Shown here piece by piece: positions 16,346-25,232 of a stretch of 33,179 bases of DNA. The first letter of the stretch is position 1, and each line of letters starts with the position of its first letter. Origin of the DNA: Planctomycetota bacterium (lineage in GTDB: Bacteria; Planctomycetota; Planctomycetia; Pirellulales; JADFKK01); contig JADFKK010000053.1 of NCBI GenBank assembly GCA_022564995.1, positions 1 through 33,179 of the forward strand. The letters are read 5' to 3'. The notes below the pieces were generated by a model. The model did not search any database. It saw nothing but the letters and a program-made list of their open reading frames with translations, and was not told the origin of the DNA. The position numbers and the translations under genes were made by a program.

Positions 16346-16783
16346 ATGGGATACCTCGATTTTCCGCAGGCATTACCGCGCCTGAATTCCAACAATAGCG
16401 AGAAAAAGAGCGACCCGGACACAGGCTATAACTGCATCGCTTTTGCCGCCGGTGACAGGTTCAATTGGTGGTGGCCGATCGGTCGATACTGGCCGCCGGG
16501 CGTGCCTCGCGAGGAAACGCTCGACGCTTTCGTTCAGGCGTTCAACACGCTCGGCTACGAGACGTGCAGCGGCGGGACGCTCACGGAAGACACTGAAAAG
16601 ATCGCAATTTACGCCACGCCGAGCGGGAAGCCCACACATGCCGCTCGGCAGCTAGAGTGTGGGAAGTGGACGAGCAAGATCGGCGAAGACGACGACATCC
16701 ATCACACCACCCCGCAAGACGTTGAGGGTCCAGGCTACGGCGAGGCGGCAATCTTCATGGGGCGACCAAGGGATATCTCCTAA
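16346..16783 (+). CDS. DUF7689-like protein, possible cysteine-hydrolase fold
   Basis: The 145-residue product has features I associate with DUF7689: an N-terminal YLDFPQALPRLNSNN, then TGYNCIAFAAGD with Cys30, a Trp-rich WWWPIGRYWPPG, and THAARQLECGKWTSKIG with His98 followed by DIHHTTPQDVEG. A Cys at the start of a helix and a later His before a strand recall NlpC/P60 or papain-like enzymes, so a cysteine hydrolase is possible; this is inference only. It is the last gene of a tight operon (3-bp gap to the previous gene). It has no signal peptide and is probably cytoplasmic unless delivered by another route. Confidence 0.72.
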   Translation: MGYLDFPQALPRLNSNNSEKKSDPDTGYNCIAFAAGDRFNWWWPIGRYWPPGVPREETLDAFVQAFNTLGYETCSGGTLTEDTEKIAIYATPSGKPTHAARQLECGKWTSKIGEDDDIHHTTPQDVEGPGYGEAAIFMGRPRDIS

Positions 16784-16893
16784 CACGCCTCCCTCACTGT
16801 CACCCCGACAATCTCCCGACGAAAAACGAGCATCGGATGCAACCAGCCCGCGAGAAGAAAACCCAAGCGATCTCCATTGAATGAAGTAGACGG

Positions 16894-16916
16894 CACTGCT
16901 GGACAAGCCAGCCGTG
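16894..16916. repeat. Palindromic spacer repeat, copy 2
   Basis: CACTGCTGG, loop ACAAG, CCAGCCGTG: the same hairpin as at 15326, with one mismatched pair. Bases around the stem are also alike. Confidence 0.8.
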
Positions 16917-17136
16917 GCGTACTGGTTCAGCGGAACTTTGAGTTTTGGCGTGCTGGGTTTAGCGAGTGATAATGGACTAAAGGCTGTCTTTCTGGATTGC
17001 GTTTTTCGCATTAGGCCAAAAGCAAGGGGGAAGACGCCTCGGGCGACGCTTGGTCGCCCTCGGCGCTTGCTTCCGGCCCTGGATCGGTGCTCTCGTACCG
17101 CCAAAACCACGGCTAGGAAAGTGGGAAGCAAGGTTT

Positions 17137-17200
17137 CCCTAATCCCCAGTCCCCAAACACTTCGCGCGGCATCAAATTTCGCGACCTGGCGCTGTAGTAC
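17137..17200 (+). repeat. Dispersed repeat, copy 2
   Basis: Same 64-bp unit as 3103-3166, with nine differences by my count and no gaps. It lies upstream of the small secreted-protein gene. Confidence 0.75.
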
Positions 17201-17344
17201 CAGAAACTGAAGCCCGAGATGGTCCGCCCCCAGTTTCCCCCGGCCTGAACCTAGTTTCCCCACCAATTTGCAAGAGTCCGGTCCGCAACGTAGCCTTGTG
17301 CGGGTATTCGGACCTGAACCGCTCTTTCTTAAGGGGACGTCAAT

Positions 17345-17842
17345 ATGCGACCTGGAATCATTGTTCTGGCGATATTGTGTGCGTGCTCGTCGGTCGACGC
17401 AAATGAATTGACACCTGAGGAGAGGACAGCGCGAGCCCTCTCCTACAAAAACATCAGTATCGGGACCACGCTGAAAGACCTCAAGCGAAAGTTCCCCAAG
17501 GCAATACTAACGGCGTCGGACAAATCGACCGGGACGAGCGTATATGTCCTGTTGGGAGATGGCGCGCCGGGCGCGGAAGTTATTATCTTCCGCGGAGCAA
17601 TCTATCAAATGTCCCTCCTTTTCACACCGGACGCATTTTCTAAGACAGGTGGCCGATCGGTATTGCTGAGAAATCTCACAAAAAAACTCGGCCAGCCCCA
17701 TCTCACCAGAGGAGGTTTTCATCAGTGGACATTTCCAAACGTCCAGCGAGTGATTCGGTATGGGTTCAATAACGACAATGCTGTCGTCATCGTCTTCGAC
17801 ACGGCGGTGAGCGAGCAAATAGAAGTCGTCAAATCCGGCTAG
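17345..17842 (+). CDS. Small secreted protein of unknown function
   Basis: The 165-residue product begins with a short signal peptide (MRPGIIVLAILCACSSVDANE). A cysteine pair inside the hydrophobic stretch could make it a lipoprotein, but no good lipobox is seen. The mature part has ISIGTTLKDLKRKFPKA, a pattern seen in small periplasmic proteins with repeated GxxxxxLxxxFP units, then short strands such as VYVLLGDG and EVIIFRGAIYQMSLLF. The start is well supported: AAGGGG at 17331-17336 lies 8 nt before ATG 17345. I recognise no domain. The next gene, a restriction-modification enzyme, begins 70 bp later. Confidence 0.72.
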   Translation: MRPGIIVLAILCACSSVDANELTPEERTARALSYKNISIGTTLKDLKRKFPKAILTASDKSTGTSVYVLLGDGAPGAEVIIFRGAIYQMSLLFTPDAFSKTGGRSVLLRNLTKKLGQPHLTRGGFHQWTFPNVQRVIRYGFNNDNAVVIVFDTAVSEQIEVVKSG

Positions 17843-17912
17843 CGGGACGTGGGAGTTGGCGCCCAATTCTGCCAGGGTAGATGGTAATCCAAGGAAGGAA
17901 TATAACTACACC

Positions 17913-20657
17913 ATGGCAAAACCGCTTTCATGGAATGAGATTCGCCGCCGTGCCGTGGCGTTCAGCAAGCAGTGGGCTGGCGAGTCGCGCGAGCAGGCCG
18001 AGGCGAAAACATTTTGGGATGAATTCTTCAAGGTCTTTGGGCTGACCCGTCGTCACCTTGCTAGTTTCGAGGAGCCGGTCAAGAAAATCAGCGGCAGTTA
18101 CGGATTCATCGACCTGTTCTGGAAGGGCATGTTGCTGGCCGAGCACAAGAGCCTGGGCAAAGATCTCGGCCAGGCCCACGCCCAAGCGATGGAGTACATC
18201 CAAAGCCTGCAGCGCGAGGACCGCGGCGATGAAGTGCCGCGGTACGTTATAGTTTCCGACTTTGCACGCATCGCCTTGCACGATCTGGAAGACAATTCGA
18301 GCATCGAGATACCGCTGGCGGAATTGCATCAGCACCTGCACCACTTCGGCTTCATTCCAGGCTACAAACGACACAAGCTGGAGCCGGAAGACCCCATCAA
18401 TATCAAGGCCGTCCAGATCATGGGCGACCTTCACGACGCGCTCGAGAAGGGCGGATACTCCGGGCACGAACTAGAACAACTCCTCGTTCGTGTCCTGTTC
18501 TGTCTGTTTGCCGAAGACACGGGCATTTTCGAGCGAAACGCATTTCAGCTTTATCTGGAGAACCATACCAATCCCGATGGCTCAGACATGGGGCCACTAT
18601 TGGCACAGTTCTTCCAAGTGCTGAACAAACCCCAGGACCAGCGACAGGCTAATCTGCGAGAAGAACTGGCGGAGTTGCCCTATGTCAACGGCGATCTGTT
18701 TGCCGAGTCCCTTAGCTTCGCAGCCTTCGACCGGGACATGCGTAACCGTTTGGTGGCTTGCACGCGATTCGATTGGAGTCGTATCTCGCCAGCCGTGTTC
18801 GGGGCGTTGTTTCAGGCGGTAATGGAACCTCGTGAGCGTCGGCAAATCGGTGCCCATTACACTAGCGAGCGAGATATTCTCAAACTGATCGGCCCGCTGT
18901 TTCTCGACGATCTCAAAACGGAACTCGACAAAGCCAAGAACGATAAGAACAAGCTCCGCAAGCTGCACGCGCGGCTCGCCGACATGCGGCTGCTCGACCC
19001 CGCCTGCGGCTGCGGCAACTTTTTGGTGATCAGCTACCGCGAACTCCGCTTGCTGGAGTTGGAAATCCTCCGCCGGTTACTCAAGCGGCAACAAATCACC
19101 GACATCGAGACGATCCTCAAGCTCGACGTCGGCCAGATGTACGGCATCGAAATCGAGGAATGGCCCGTCCGCATCGCGGAAGTGGCGATGTGGCTGATCG
19201 ACCACCAAATGAACCAGCGACTAAGCGAAGAATTTGGCGAATACTTCGTCCGGCTGCCGCTACGGACCAGCCCACATATCCACCACGGCAATGCGCTGCG
19301 CGTCGACTGGAACGAGGTTCTGCCGGCGAGTGAGTGTACGCACGTGCTCGGAAATCCGCCGTTCGTCGGTAAACGCTTTCGTAAGGACGAACAGTCACAG
19401 GATCTCTCTCACGTTTGGGGAAGACACAGAGGATACTCGAAGCTGGACTATGTCACTTGTTGGTATAAAAGGGCGTGTGAATACGCGTACGATACCGATA
19501 TTACCGTTTCGTTCGTTTCCACGAATTCAATAACACAAGGAGAGCAAGTTTCAATTCTGTGGCCTGTGTTGTTTAAGAAACATGGCCTCAAGATTCACTT
19601 CGCACACCGTACGTTTCAATGGCAAAGCGAGGCACGAGGACGTGCCCACGTTCATGTCGTTATCGTTGGTTTCGGAATGTCGGACACGACCAATAAACCG
19701 CTCTTCGACTATGAGCATGGCCGGGGAAACCCTGTGTCTGTGAGGGTGTCTAACATCGGGCCATATCTATTTGATGGAGACGACGCTGTGGTCGAGGCGC
19801 GTCGGACCGCGCTTTGCGACGTACCTCCCATCGTTTATGGAAGCATGGCGAACGATGCGGGACACCTTGTTGTCAAAGCAGGTGAAAGGGAGTCGCTGTT
19901 GGCAGAGGCACCGGAATTAGAACAATTCATGCGCCCGTTTCTTGGCAGCGAAGAGTTTATTAACTCTCTGAACCGCTGGTGTATTTGGCTTGTCGATGCT
20001 AATCCATCGACGGTCCGCAGAATTCCGGCACTCATGCGTTTGATCGAAGGTGTTCGGAGCCATCGACTCAAGAGCACTCGACAAGCCACGCGCGAGCTAG
20101 CATCGACCCCGACGTTATTCGGAGAGATAAGGCAGCCGACAAGCAATTACTTACTAATTCCTAAGAATCCATCCCATCGGCGACCCTACCTAACCGTTGG
20201 TTTTATGTCGGCGGAAGTTATCGCAAGCGACCAATGTTTAATAATTCCTGACGCTGGGCTTTATGAATTCGGAGTAATAAGCTCCGCAATGCACATTGCA
20301 TGGGTAGCAACGATTGGCGGTCGGTTGAAATCGGACTACCGATACTCCAACACTATTGTCTACAACAACTACCCCTGGCCGCAGGACGTCGACGACAAGA
20401 AACGTCTGGCCGTAGAAGACGCTGCCCAGGCCGTGTTGGATGCCCGCGAGTCGCACCCTGATTCTACCTTGGCCGATTTGTACGACCCGCTCTCGATGCC
20501 GGCCAATCTGACCAAGGCCCACGCGAAGTTAGACCGGGCGGTCGATCGCTGTTATCGGTCGCAACCGTTCCCGAACGAACGGAACCGGGTGGAGTACCTT
20601 TTCAAGCTGTATCAGAAGTTGACCGCTCCGCTGCTGCCGGCGAAGCAGGGTAAGTGA
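17913..20657 (+). CDS. MmeI-like (type IIL) restriction-modification enzyme
   Basis: This 914-residue protein combines nuclease, adenine methyltransferase and DNA recognition in one chain; MmeI itself is about the same length. The N-terminal PD-(D/E)XK site is intact, with Asp67 in FIDLFW and Glu77-x-Lys79 in LLAEHKS. A helical spacer follows. The methyltransferase has motif I DPACGCGNF at about 362-370 and the catalytic NPPF at 481-484. The target recognition domain should lie in about 600-810. Such enzymes cut some 20 nt from the site and protect the host by methylating one strand. I chose ATG 17913, after AAGGAAGGAA, over an upstream start at 17856. The part from about 19400 to 20330 is visibly richer in A+T than the flanks, which suggests exchange of the recognition domain. 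No separate partner gene is needed. Confidence 0.93.
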   Translation: MAKPLSWNEIRRRAVAFSKQWAGESREQAEAKTFWDEFFKVFGLTRRHLASFEEPVKKISGSYGFIDLFWKGMLLAEHKSLGKDLGQAHAQAMEYIQSLQREDRGDEVPRYVIVSDFARIALHDLEDNSSIEIPLAELHQHLHHFGFIPGYKRHKLEPEDPINIKAVQIMGDLHDALEKGGYSGHELEQLLVRVLFCLFAEDTGIFERNAFQLYLENHTNPDGSDMGPLLAQFFQVLNKPQDQRQANLREELAELPYVNGDLFAESLSFAAFDRDMRNRLVACTRFDWSRISPAVFGALFQAVMEPRERRQIGAHYTSERDILKLIGPLFLDDLKTELDKAKNDKNKLRKLHARLADMRLLDPACGCGNFLVISYRELRLLELEILRRLLKRQQITDIETILKLDVGQMYGIEIEEWPVRIAEVAMWLIDHQMNQRLSEEFGEYFVRLPLRTSPHIHHGNALRVDWNEVLPASECTHVLGNPPFVGKRFRKDEQSQDLSHVWGRHRGYSKLDYVTCWYKRACEYAYDTDITVSFVSTNSITQGEQVSILWPVLFKKHGLKIHFAHRTFQWQSEARGRAHVHVVIVGFGMSDTTNKPLFDYEHGRGNPVSVRVSNIGPYLFDGDDAVVEARRTALCDVPPIVYGSMANDAGHLVVKAGERESLLAEAPELEQFMRPFLGSEEFINSLNRWCIWLVDANPSTVRRIPALMRLIEGVRSHRLKSTRQATRELASTPTLFGEIRQPTSNYLLIPKNPSHRRPYLTVGFMSAEVIASDQCLIIPDAGLYEFGVISSAMHIAWVATIGGRLKSDYRYSNTIVYNNYPWPQDVDDKKRLAVEDAAQAVLDARESHPDSTLADLYDPLSMPANLTKAHAKLDRAVDRCYRSQPFPNERNRVEYLFKLYQKLTAPLLPAKQGK

Positions 20658-20676
20658 ACCGGGTTTTGTCCCAAAA

Positions 20677-20764
20677 CAAAGTAGAAGCGGCGCTCGCGCC
20701 GCTTTGCGGGGATTTCGCGTTGAAAAATCTCCGCATAACGCGGCAAGATGCCGCGTCTACTTTG
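20677..20764. repeat. Cloverleaf-like intergenic repeat
   Basis: Outer arms CAAAGTAGAAGCGGC (20677-20691) and GCCGCGTCTACTTTG (20750-20764) pair with one mismatch. Inside are smaller hairpins: GCGGCGC/GCGCCGC, CGGGGATTT/AAATCTCCG, and GCGGCAAGATGCCGC. Some of these compete with the outer stem for the same bases, so alternative folds are possible. It sits 20 bp past the restriction gene. Confidence 0.75.
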
Positions 20765-20934
20765 CCCGTCGGCAAGCCTCGTGAGGGACTTGTTTCTCGA
20801 TTGGCCCGAAATGCTGTTGCCCGCCGGGGCTAGATTCGGCCGGGCTCCGACAGATCGACGACGGGAGTCGCCTGAGACGTCTCCCGCTGAGGCCCGAGAA
20901 TTGTGCGGGCGATCGCGTCGGCGCGATCTGCGAA

Positions 20935-20962
20935 TTGACGGCCCCGAACTGGGCTCTATAAT
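20935..20962 (+). promoter_or_regulatory. Sigma-70-type promoter for the NfeD cluster
   Basis: TTGACG (20935-20940), 16 bp, then a perfect TATAAT (20957-20962). It lies about 70 bp before the long NfeD gene. The rest of the 20658-21030 spacer holds only the cloverleaf repeat. Confidence 0.65.
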
Positions 20963-21030
20963 TGACTTGTCGGAGCGAATCCGGCTACGCTTCCTTGGGC
21001 ACCTTCTCGGCCGTTTGCTACGGATGAGCC

Positions 21031-23274
21031 ATGGCATGTTATCTATCAGACATCCGCCCGCGTTTTTTTCGTCGCCGGACGGCGCTCGTCACGTCGCTGA
21101 TGATGCTGACACTGCACGCCGGTGTCTCGTATTGCACGGCACAAGACGGAGCGGAAAACGCGCCGCAGAAGGCGCCGTCGGACGCGCCGCCACCGGTCGG
21201 TCAGGTCATCAAGGTCACCTTGCCGATTAAGAATTCCGTGACCGATCAGGTGATCTCACGGGCGCGTCGGGCCGCTGACCGCTTGAGCGCCGCCGGCGGC
21301 ACGAAAATTCTGATCTTTGAGTTCACCACCGGCGATCGTAATTTCGGCCGCGGCAGCAACTTCCACAAGGCCCTTGAGCTGGCGGATTTTATCGCCGGGC
21401 CGGAGCTGGCTCGACACGGCATCAAGACGTACGCCTTTTTGCCGGGGACCGTCAAGGGTCACGCCGTATTGCCGATTATCGCCTGTCAGGGAATCGTCAT
21501 GCACCCCGACGCCGAATTTGGCGAAGCCGGCATTGACGAGCAGGGCCCCGTCGCTCCGCGCGTGCTCAGCGCGTACCGTCGGATCGCCGACGAGCGAAAG
21601 ACGGTCGACGAGGCGATTGCCGTGGGGATGCTCGACGGGCGGCTCGAAGTGCTCAAGGTGCAAACGCCCACCAGTGTGGAGTTCGTGTTGCGCGAGGATC
21701 TTGCCGAATTGAGCAAGCGCGTCCAAATCATCGCCAAGAGCACGCTCATCCCCGAGGGTGAAATGGGGCTGTTCAGCGGCCACCAGGCCCGCGACCTGGG
21801 CCTGGTGAAGCTGCTGGCCGAAGACCTGCGCCATCTGGCCCAGTCGCTCGACCTGCCGCAAGAGGCCATCGAGGCCAGTCCCTGGCTCGACGGCGAAACC
21901 CGTGCGGTGCGCGTCAGGCTGCGCGAAGAGATTACCGATAAATCGGCCCGGGCGGTGCAGCGATTGATCGAAAGAGAGATCACACGCAACAACGTGACGT
22001 TTGTCTGCTTGCACATCTCCAGCCCTGGCGGGTCGATTGACGAGAGCCTGGGCCTGGCGGTCTATCTATCGACGCTCGATTCGTCCCGCGTGCGCACCGT
22101 CGCTTATGTCGACGAAGAAGCCGGCGGGGCCGCGGCGCTGATTGCGCTGGCTTGCGACCAATTGGTCATGCACCGCGGAGCCGAGCTTGGCGGATTGCAG
22201 ATCGCCCCGGAAGATCAAGCAGTAGATGAGGACGACGACCGCCTGGGCGATCGCACCGAGACGATCCGGTCCATCGCCAAGGGAAAGCATCGCTCTTGGT
22301 CGTTGGCGGCCGCGCTGATCGATCCACAGCTCAAGGTGTATCGTTATCGCCTGCAAGGGAAAAACCGTCTGGAGTATTTTTGCGACGAAGAACTGAAATC
22401 GCAGGAAAAGCCCGAGACGTGGCAAATAGAAAAGGAAATCACGAAGCCCGGCGAAGCGTTGCGGCTTGTTGGCGTCGAGGCGAATCAGTACGGCTTGGCC
22501 CACCATCTGGTCGACGACTTCGATCAGTTTCGCCAACTTTACGGCATCACCGACTCGCTGGAGCCGATCGAACCGAGTTGGACTGATACTCTTGTCGACG
22601 CCCTGTCCCGCTGGGAAGTCGCCGTAATGTTGTTGGTGATCGGCGGCATGGCGCTGATTTCCGAGCTGCAAACGCCGGGTATCGGCATCGGCGGTTTCGT
22701 GGCGACGGTCTGTTTTGTGTTGTTTTTCTGGGGCAAGTACATGGACAACACGGCCGAGGTGTTCGAGATTCTGCTGTTCGTTCTCGGCACGGGGTTTTTG
22801 CTCTTGGAGATTTTCGTGATCCCCGGCTTTGGCATCTGCGGACTCGGCGGCGGGGCGCTGATCATCGTTTCGCTGGTGCTGGCTAGCCAGAGTTTTGACT
22901 CGGCCGAGCCGATCCGAGACCTGCGCGAATCGATGATGGTTGTCGGCGGGGCCGGGCTGGGCATCGTCGTGCTGGCCACGGCGCTGCGACGATTTCTTCC
23001 CCACGCGCCGATGTTCAACCGCGTCATGCTTCACCCGCCCGAGGGCGAAGAAAAAGATCGCATCGCCGAGCGCGAGTCGCTGGTCGATTACGCACACTTA
23101 AAGGGTCAAACCGGAATCACCTCCACCCAATTAACCCCCGGCGGCAAAGCGCGGTTCGGCGACCAGTTAGTCGACGTAATCGCCGACGGCCAACTGATTG
23201 CGCCCGAAACGTCGATTGTCGTCGTCGACGTGCAGGGCAATCGCGTCATCGTGGCCGCGGTGGAAGCACAATGA
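21031..23274 (+). CDS. Long NfeD-family membrane protein with degenerate ClpP-like domains
   Basis: The 747-residue protein is an NfeD-type membrane protein. After a signal sequence (about residues 1-36) come two ClpP-like protease folds, about 55-260 and 285-500. The second keeps the oxyanion-type SSPGGS motif near residue 331. However, the place where active NfeD proteases have the catalytic serine (ALSAGALIALA type) reads EEAGGAAALIALA here. The first domain also shows no serine there (GHAVLPIIACQG). About four membrane segments follow (VAVMLLVIGGMALI, FVATVCFVLFFWG, ILLFVLGTGFLLLEIFV, GGGALIIVSLVLA), then an OB-fold NfeD C-terminal domain from about 690. It leads a cluster with a second NfeD and FloA, so a role in membrane microdomains is likely. 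Peptidase activity is doubtful. Confidence 0.87.
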   Translation: MACYLSDIRPRFFRRRTALVTSLMMLTLHAGVSYCTAQDGAENAPQKAPSDAPPPVGQVIKVTLPIKNSVTDQVISRARRAADRLSAAGGTKILIFEFTTGDRNFGRGSNFHKALELADFIAGPELARHGIKTYAFLPGTVKGHAVLPIIACQGIVMHPDAEFGEAGIDEQGPVAPRVLSAYRRIADERKTVDEAIAVGMLDGRLEVLKVQTPTSVEFVLREDLAELSKRVQIIAKSTLIPEGEMGLFSGHQARDLGLVKLLAEDLRHLAQSLDLPQEAIEASPWLDGETRAVRVRLREEITDKSARAVQRLIEREITRNNVTFVCLHISSPGGSIDESLGLAVYLSTLDSSRVRTVAYVDEEAGGAAALIALACDQLVMHRGAELGGLQIAPEDQAVDEDDDRLGDRTETIRSIAKGKHRSWSLAAALIDPQLKVYRYRLQGKNRLEYFCDEELKSQEKPETWQIEKEITKPGEALRLVGVEANQYGLAHHLVDDFDQFRQLYGITDSLEPIEPSWTDTLVDALSRWEVAVMLLVIGGMALISELQTPGIGIGGFVATVCFVLFFWGKYMDNTAEVFEILLFVLGTGFLLLEIFVIPGFGICGLGGGALIIVSLVLASQSFDSAEPIRDLRESMMVVGGAGLGIVVLATALRRFLPHAPMFNRVMLHPPEGEEKDRIAERESLVDYAHLKGQTGITSTQLTPGGKARFGDQLVDVIADGQLIAPETSIVVVDVQGNRVIVAAVEAQ

Positions 23275-23285
23275 AAGGGAAGTAC

Positions 23286-23368
23286 GGAGCCGCCCTGTCC
23301 TCAGGGCGATGTACATTGCCCTCATGACACGCACCGCCGAGACATCGCCGTGAGGACACCGCGGCTCC
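23286..23368. repeat. Fold-back repeat between the two NfeD genes
   Basis: Arms 23286-23312 and 23342-23368 are 27 bp long and complementary except for three positions (GGAGCCGC, then TGTCCTCA, then GGCGATGT). The 29-bp loop contains no gene. Confidence 0.75.
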
Positions 23369-23415
23369 TCTCCGCGGCATTCTCACCAGCCGCCGTTTCG
23401 TCTATGCTGAATGCC

Positions 23416-24015
23416 ATGGAACCCTTGTACTGGTCGATTCTGCTTATCGTCATGGGCCTCGTGCTGGTCGGGCTGGAGCTGTTCATCCCCTCGGGCGGCA
23501 TTCTGGGGTTCTTGGCGATCACCTCGATGTTGGCCGGCGTCGTGCTGGCGTTTTACCATTATGACGAGCAGCCCTGGATCGGCATCGTGCTGTTGACGGC
23601 GACGCTCGTCGGGCTGCCCGGCTTTCTGGCCGTGCTCCTGCACTTCTTCCCCAACACGCCGGTCGGGCGCCTGCTTGTGCTGCGCATCCCGCATGGCGAA
23701 GACGTGCTGCCCGACCGCGACGCGCAGCGCGAGAAAGACGAGTTGGTCGGTAAGCAGGGGGTCGCCAAGACGAAAATGTTGCCCAGCGGCGTGGTTTCCA
23801 TTGAGGGGATCTCGATCGACGCCGTGAGCGAGGGCATGCCCATCGAACTGGGCGAAGCGGTCGTCGTGGTCGAGGTGAGCGGCAACCTCGTCGTGGTGCG
23901 CCGCGCCGCTGCCGCCACACCGGCAATCATCGCCAGATCCGGTTCCGAAAGCGATCTGCTGAGCAAGCCCCTGGAGGAGCTCGGGCTAGATCCGCTCGAC
24001 GATCCACTTGCTTGA
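23416..24015 (+). CDS. Short NfeD-like membrane protein
   Basis: From ATG 23416 the product has 199 residues. Two or three membrane segments are clear: [42 protein letters not shown] and then [21 protein letters not shown]. The [12 protein letters not shown] motif is typical of NfeD. The C-terminal half, from about residue 108, is an OB-fold: [49 protein letters not shown] 23404 and GTG 23350 are possible earlier starts, but the latter lies inside a repeat arm region and none has a good ribosome site. It lacks any protease domain. Short NfeD proteins are commonly paired with flotillins, and FloA follows 119 bp later. Confidence 0.87.
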   Translation: MEPLYWSILLIVMGLVLVGLELFIPSGGILGFLAITSMLAGVVLAFYHYDEQPWIGIVLLTATLVGLPGFLAVLLHFFPNTPVGRLLVLRIPHGEDVLPDRDAQREKDELVGKQGVAKTKMLPSGVVSIEGISIDAVSEGMPIELGEAVVVVEVSGNLVVVRRAAAATPAIIARSGSESDLLSKPLEELGLDPLDDPLA

Positions 24016-24134
24016 CGTGCCCGCTTGGCTTGACAATTCGGGCCGGCTCGGATACGAACAAGGCAGATTGGCGGCCCCGCGGGGTCGTTCCGCCCATACC
24101 TTCATGTCGCTCTTTCTGCACAGGGAATCCGACA

Positions 24135-25181
24135 ATGCTGCTTTTCGCTCAAGGCAACGACCTCGACGACACCGTCAACATCGCCTGGATCATCGGCATC
24201 TTCATCGCCATGATCTTCGGCCTGATCGTGCTGGCCGTGTTCGCCCGTTACTTTCGCTTGTGGATTCAGTCGGTCACCACCGGCGCGCGGATCGGCATTT
24301 TCGATCTGCTGGGGATGACGTTCCGCAAGGTGAATCCGACCGTGATCGTCCGCAGCAAGATCATGGCGGTGCAGGCCGGCCTGACCGACGAGATGGGCGT
24401 GACCAGCAGCGCGCTGGAAGCCCACTACCTGGCCGGCGGCAATGTGCCTTTGGTGATTCGGGCGATTATCGCGGCCATCAAGGCCAAGACGATTCCGCTC
24501 GATTTCAAGCTCGCCACGGCGATCGACCTGGCCGGACGAAACGTCCTCGAAGCGGTCCAGACCAGCGTCTATCCCAAGGTGATCGATTGCCCGATGGCCG
24601 GCTCGGGGCGGCCCTCGCTCGACGCGGTGGCCAAAAACGGCATCCAACTCAAGGTCAAGGCCCGCGTGACCGTGCGGGCGAACATTCAACAGTTGATCGG
24701 CGGTGCGGGCGAAGATACGATCGTGGCCCGCGTGGGCGAAGGCATCGTCAGCGCGATCGGCTCGGCCGAAACGCACCTGCAAGTGCTGGAGAATCCCGAC
24801 CTGATCAGCAAGGCCGTGCTGGCCCGGCGGCTCGATTCGCAGACCGCCTTCGAGATCGTTTCGATCGACATCGCCGACATCGACGTCGGCGAGAACATCG
24901 GCGCCCGGCTGCAAGCCGATCAGGCCGAGGCCGACACCCGCGTGGCCCGGGCCCAGGCCGAAGGCCGCCGCGCGATGGCCGTTTCGCAAGAACAGGAACA
25001 GATCGCCGGGATCGAAGAGAGCCGCGCCATGCTGGTCGAGGCCGAAGCCGAGGTGCCCAAGGCGATGGCCGACGCCTTTCGCAACGGCTCGCTGGGCATC
25101 ATGGACTATTACCGGATGCGCAATATCCAGGCCGACACCGACATGCGGCATTCGATTTCCACGGGCGGCTCGACGCGTTAA
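24135..25181 (+). CDS. floA: Flotillin-like protein FloA
   Basis: The 348-residue product matches FloA (UPF0365), a membrane scaffold that gathers proteins in functional membrane microdomains. A hydrophobic hairpin near residues 15-42 ([24 protein letters not shown]) anchors it. The body has family marks [42 protein letters not shown], the [30 protein letters not shown] stretch and ILEN-like [10 protein letters not shown]. An Ala/Glu-rich coiled coil ([18 protein letters not shown]) near 260-290 and a [28 protein letters not shown] tail complete it. I chose ATG 24135 because similarity begins there and the upstream in-frame residues look untranslated. Confidence 0.95.
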   Translation: MLLFAQGNDLDDTVNIAWIIGIFIAMIFGLIVLAVFARYFRLWIQSVTTGARIGIFDLLGMTFRKVNPTVIVRSKIMAVQAGLTDEMGVTSSALEAHYLAGGNVPLVIRAIIAAIKAKTIPLDFKLATAIDLAGRNVLEAVQTSVYPKVIDCPMAGSGRPSLDAVAKNGIQLKVKARVTVRANIQQLIGGAGEDTIVARVGEGIVSAIGSAETHLQVLENPDLISKAVLARRLDSQTAFEIVSIDIADIDVGENIGARLQADQAEADTRVARAQAEGRRAMAVSQEQEQIAGIEESRAMLVEAEAEVPKAMADAFRNGSLGIMDYYRMRNIQADTDMRHSISTGGSTR

Positions 25182-25232
25182 TAGGTTCGCCCCGTTTGGA
25201 TTGAGCAACACACGCGGATTGAGAAATTCACG

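Larger units (their letters stand above)
16784..17344. other. Gene-free spacer with two repeats
   Basis: Holds the palindromic repeat at 16894-16916 and the dispersed repeat at 17137-17200. An open frame across 16914-17210 starts inside the first repeat and runs through the second, so I do not regard it as a gene. Confidence 0.55.

Noticed and set aside
16914..17210. A possible 98-residue gene downstream of the DUF7689-like gene
   Set aside because: It begins in one repeat and ends in another and shows no domain or ribosome site.
24008..25204. A 398-codon plus-strand frame overlapping floA, and a 545-codon antisense frame across the same DNA
   Set aside because: The floA frame encodes a full, conserved protein. 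The overlapping products are Arg/His/Gly-rich shadows.
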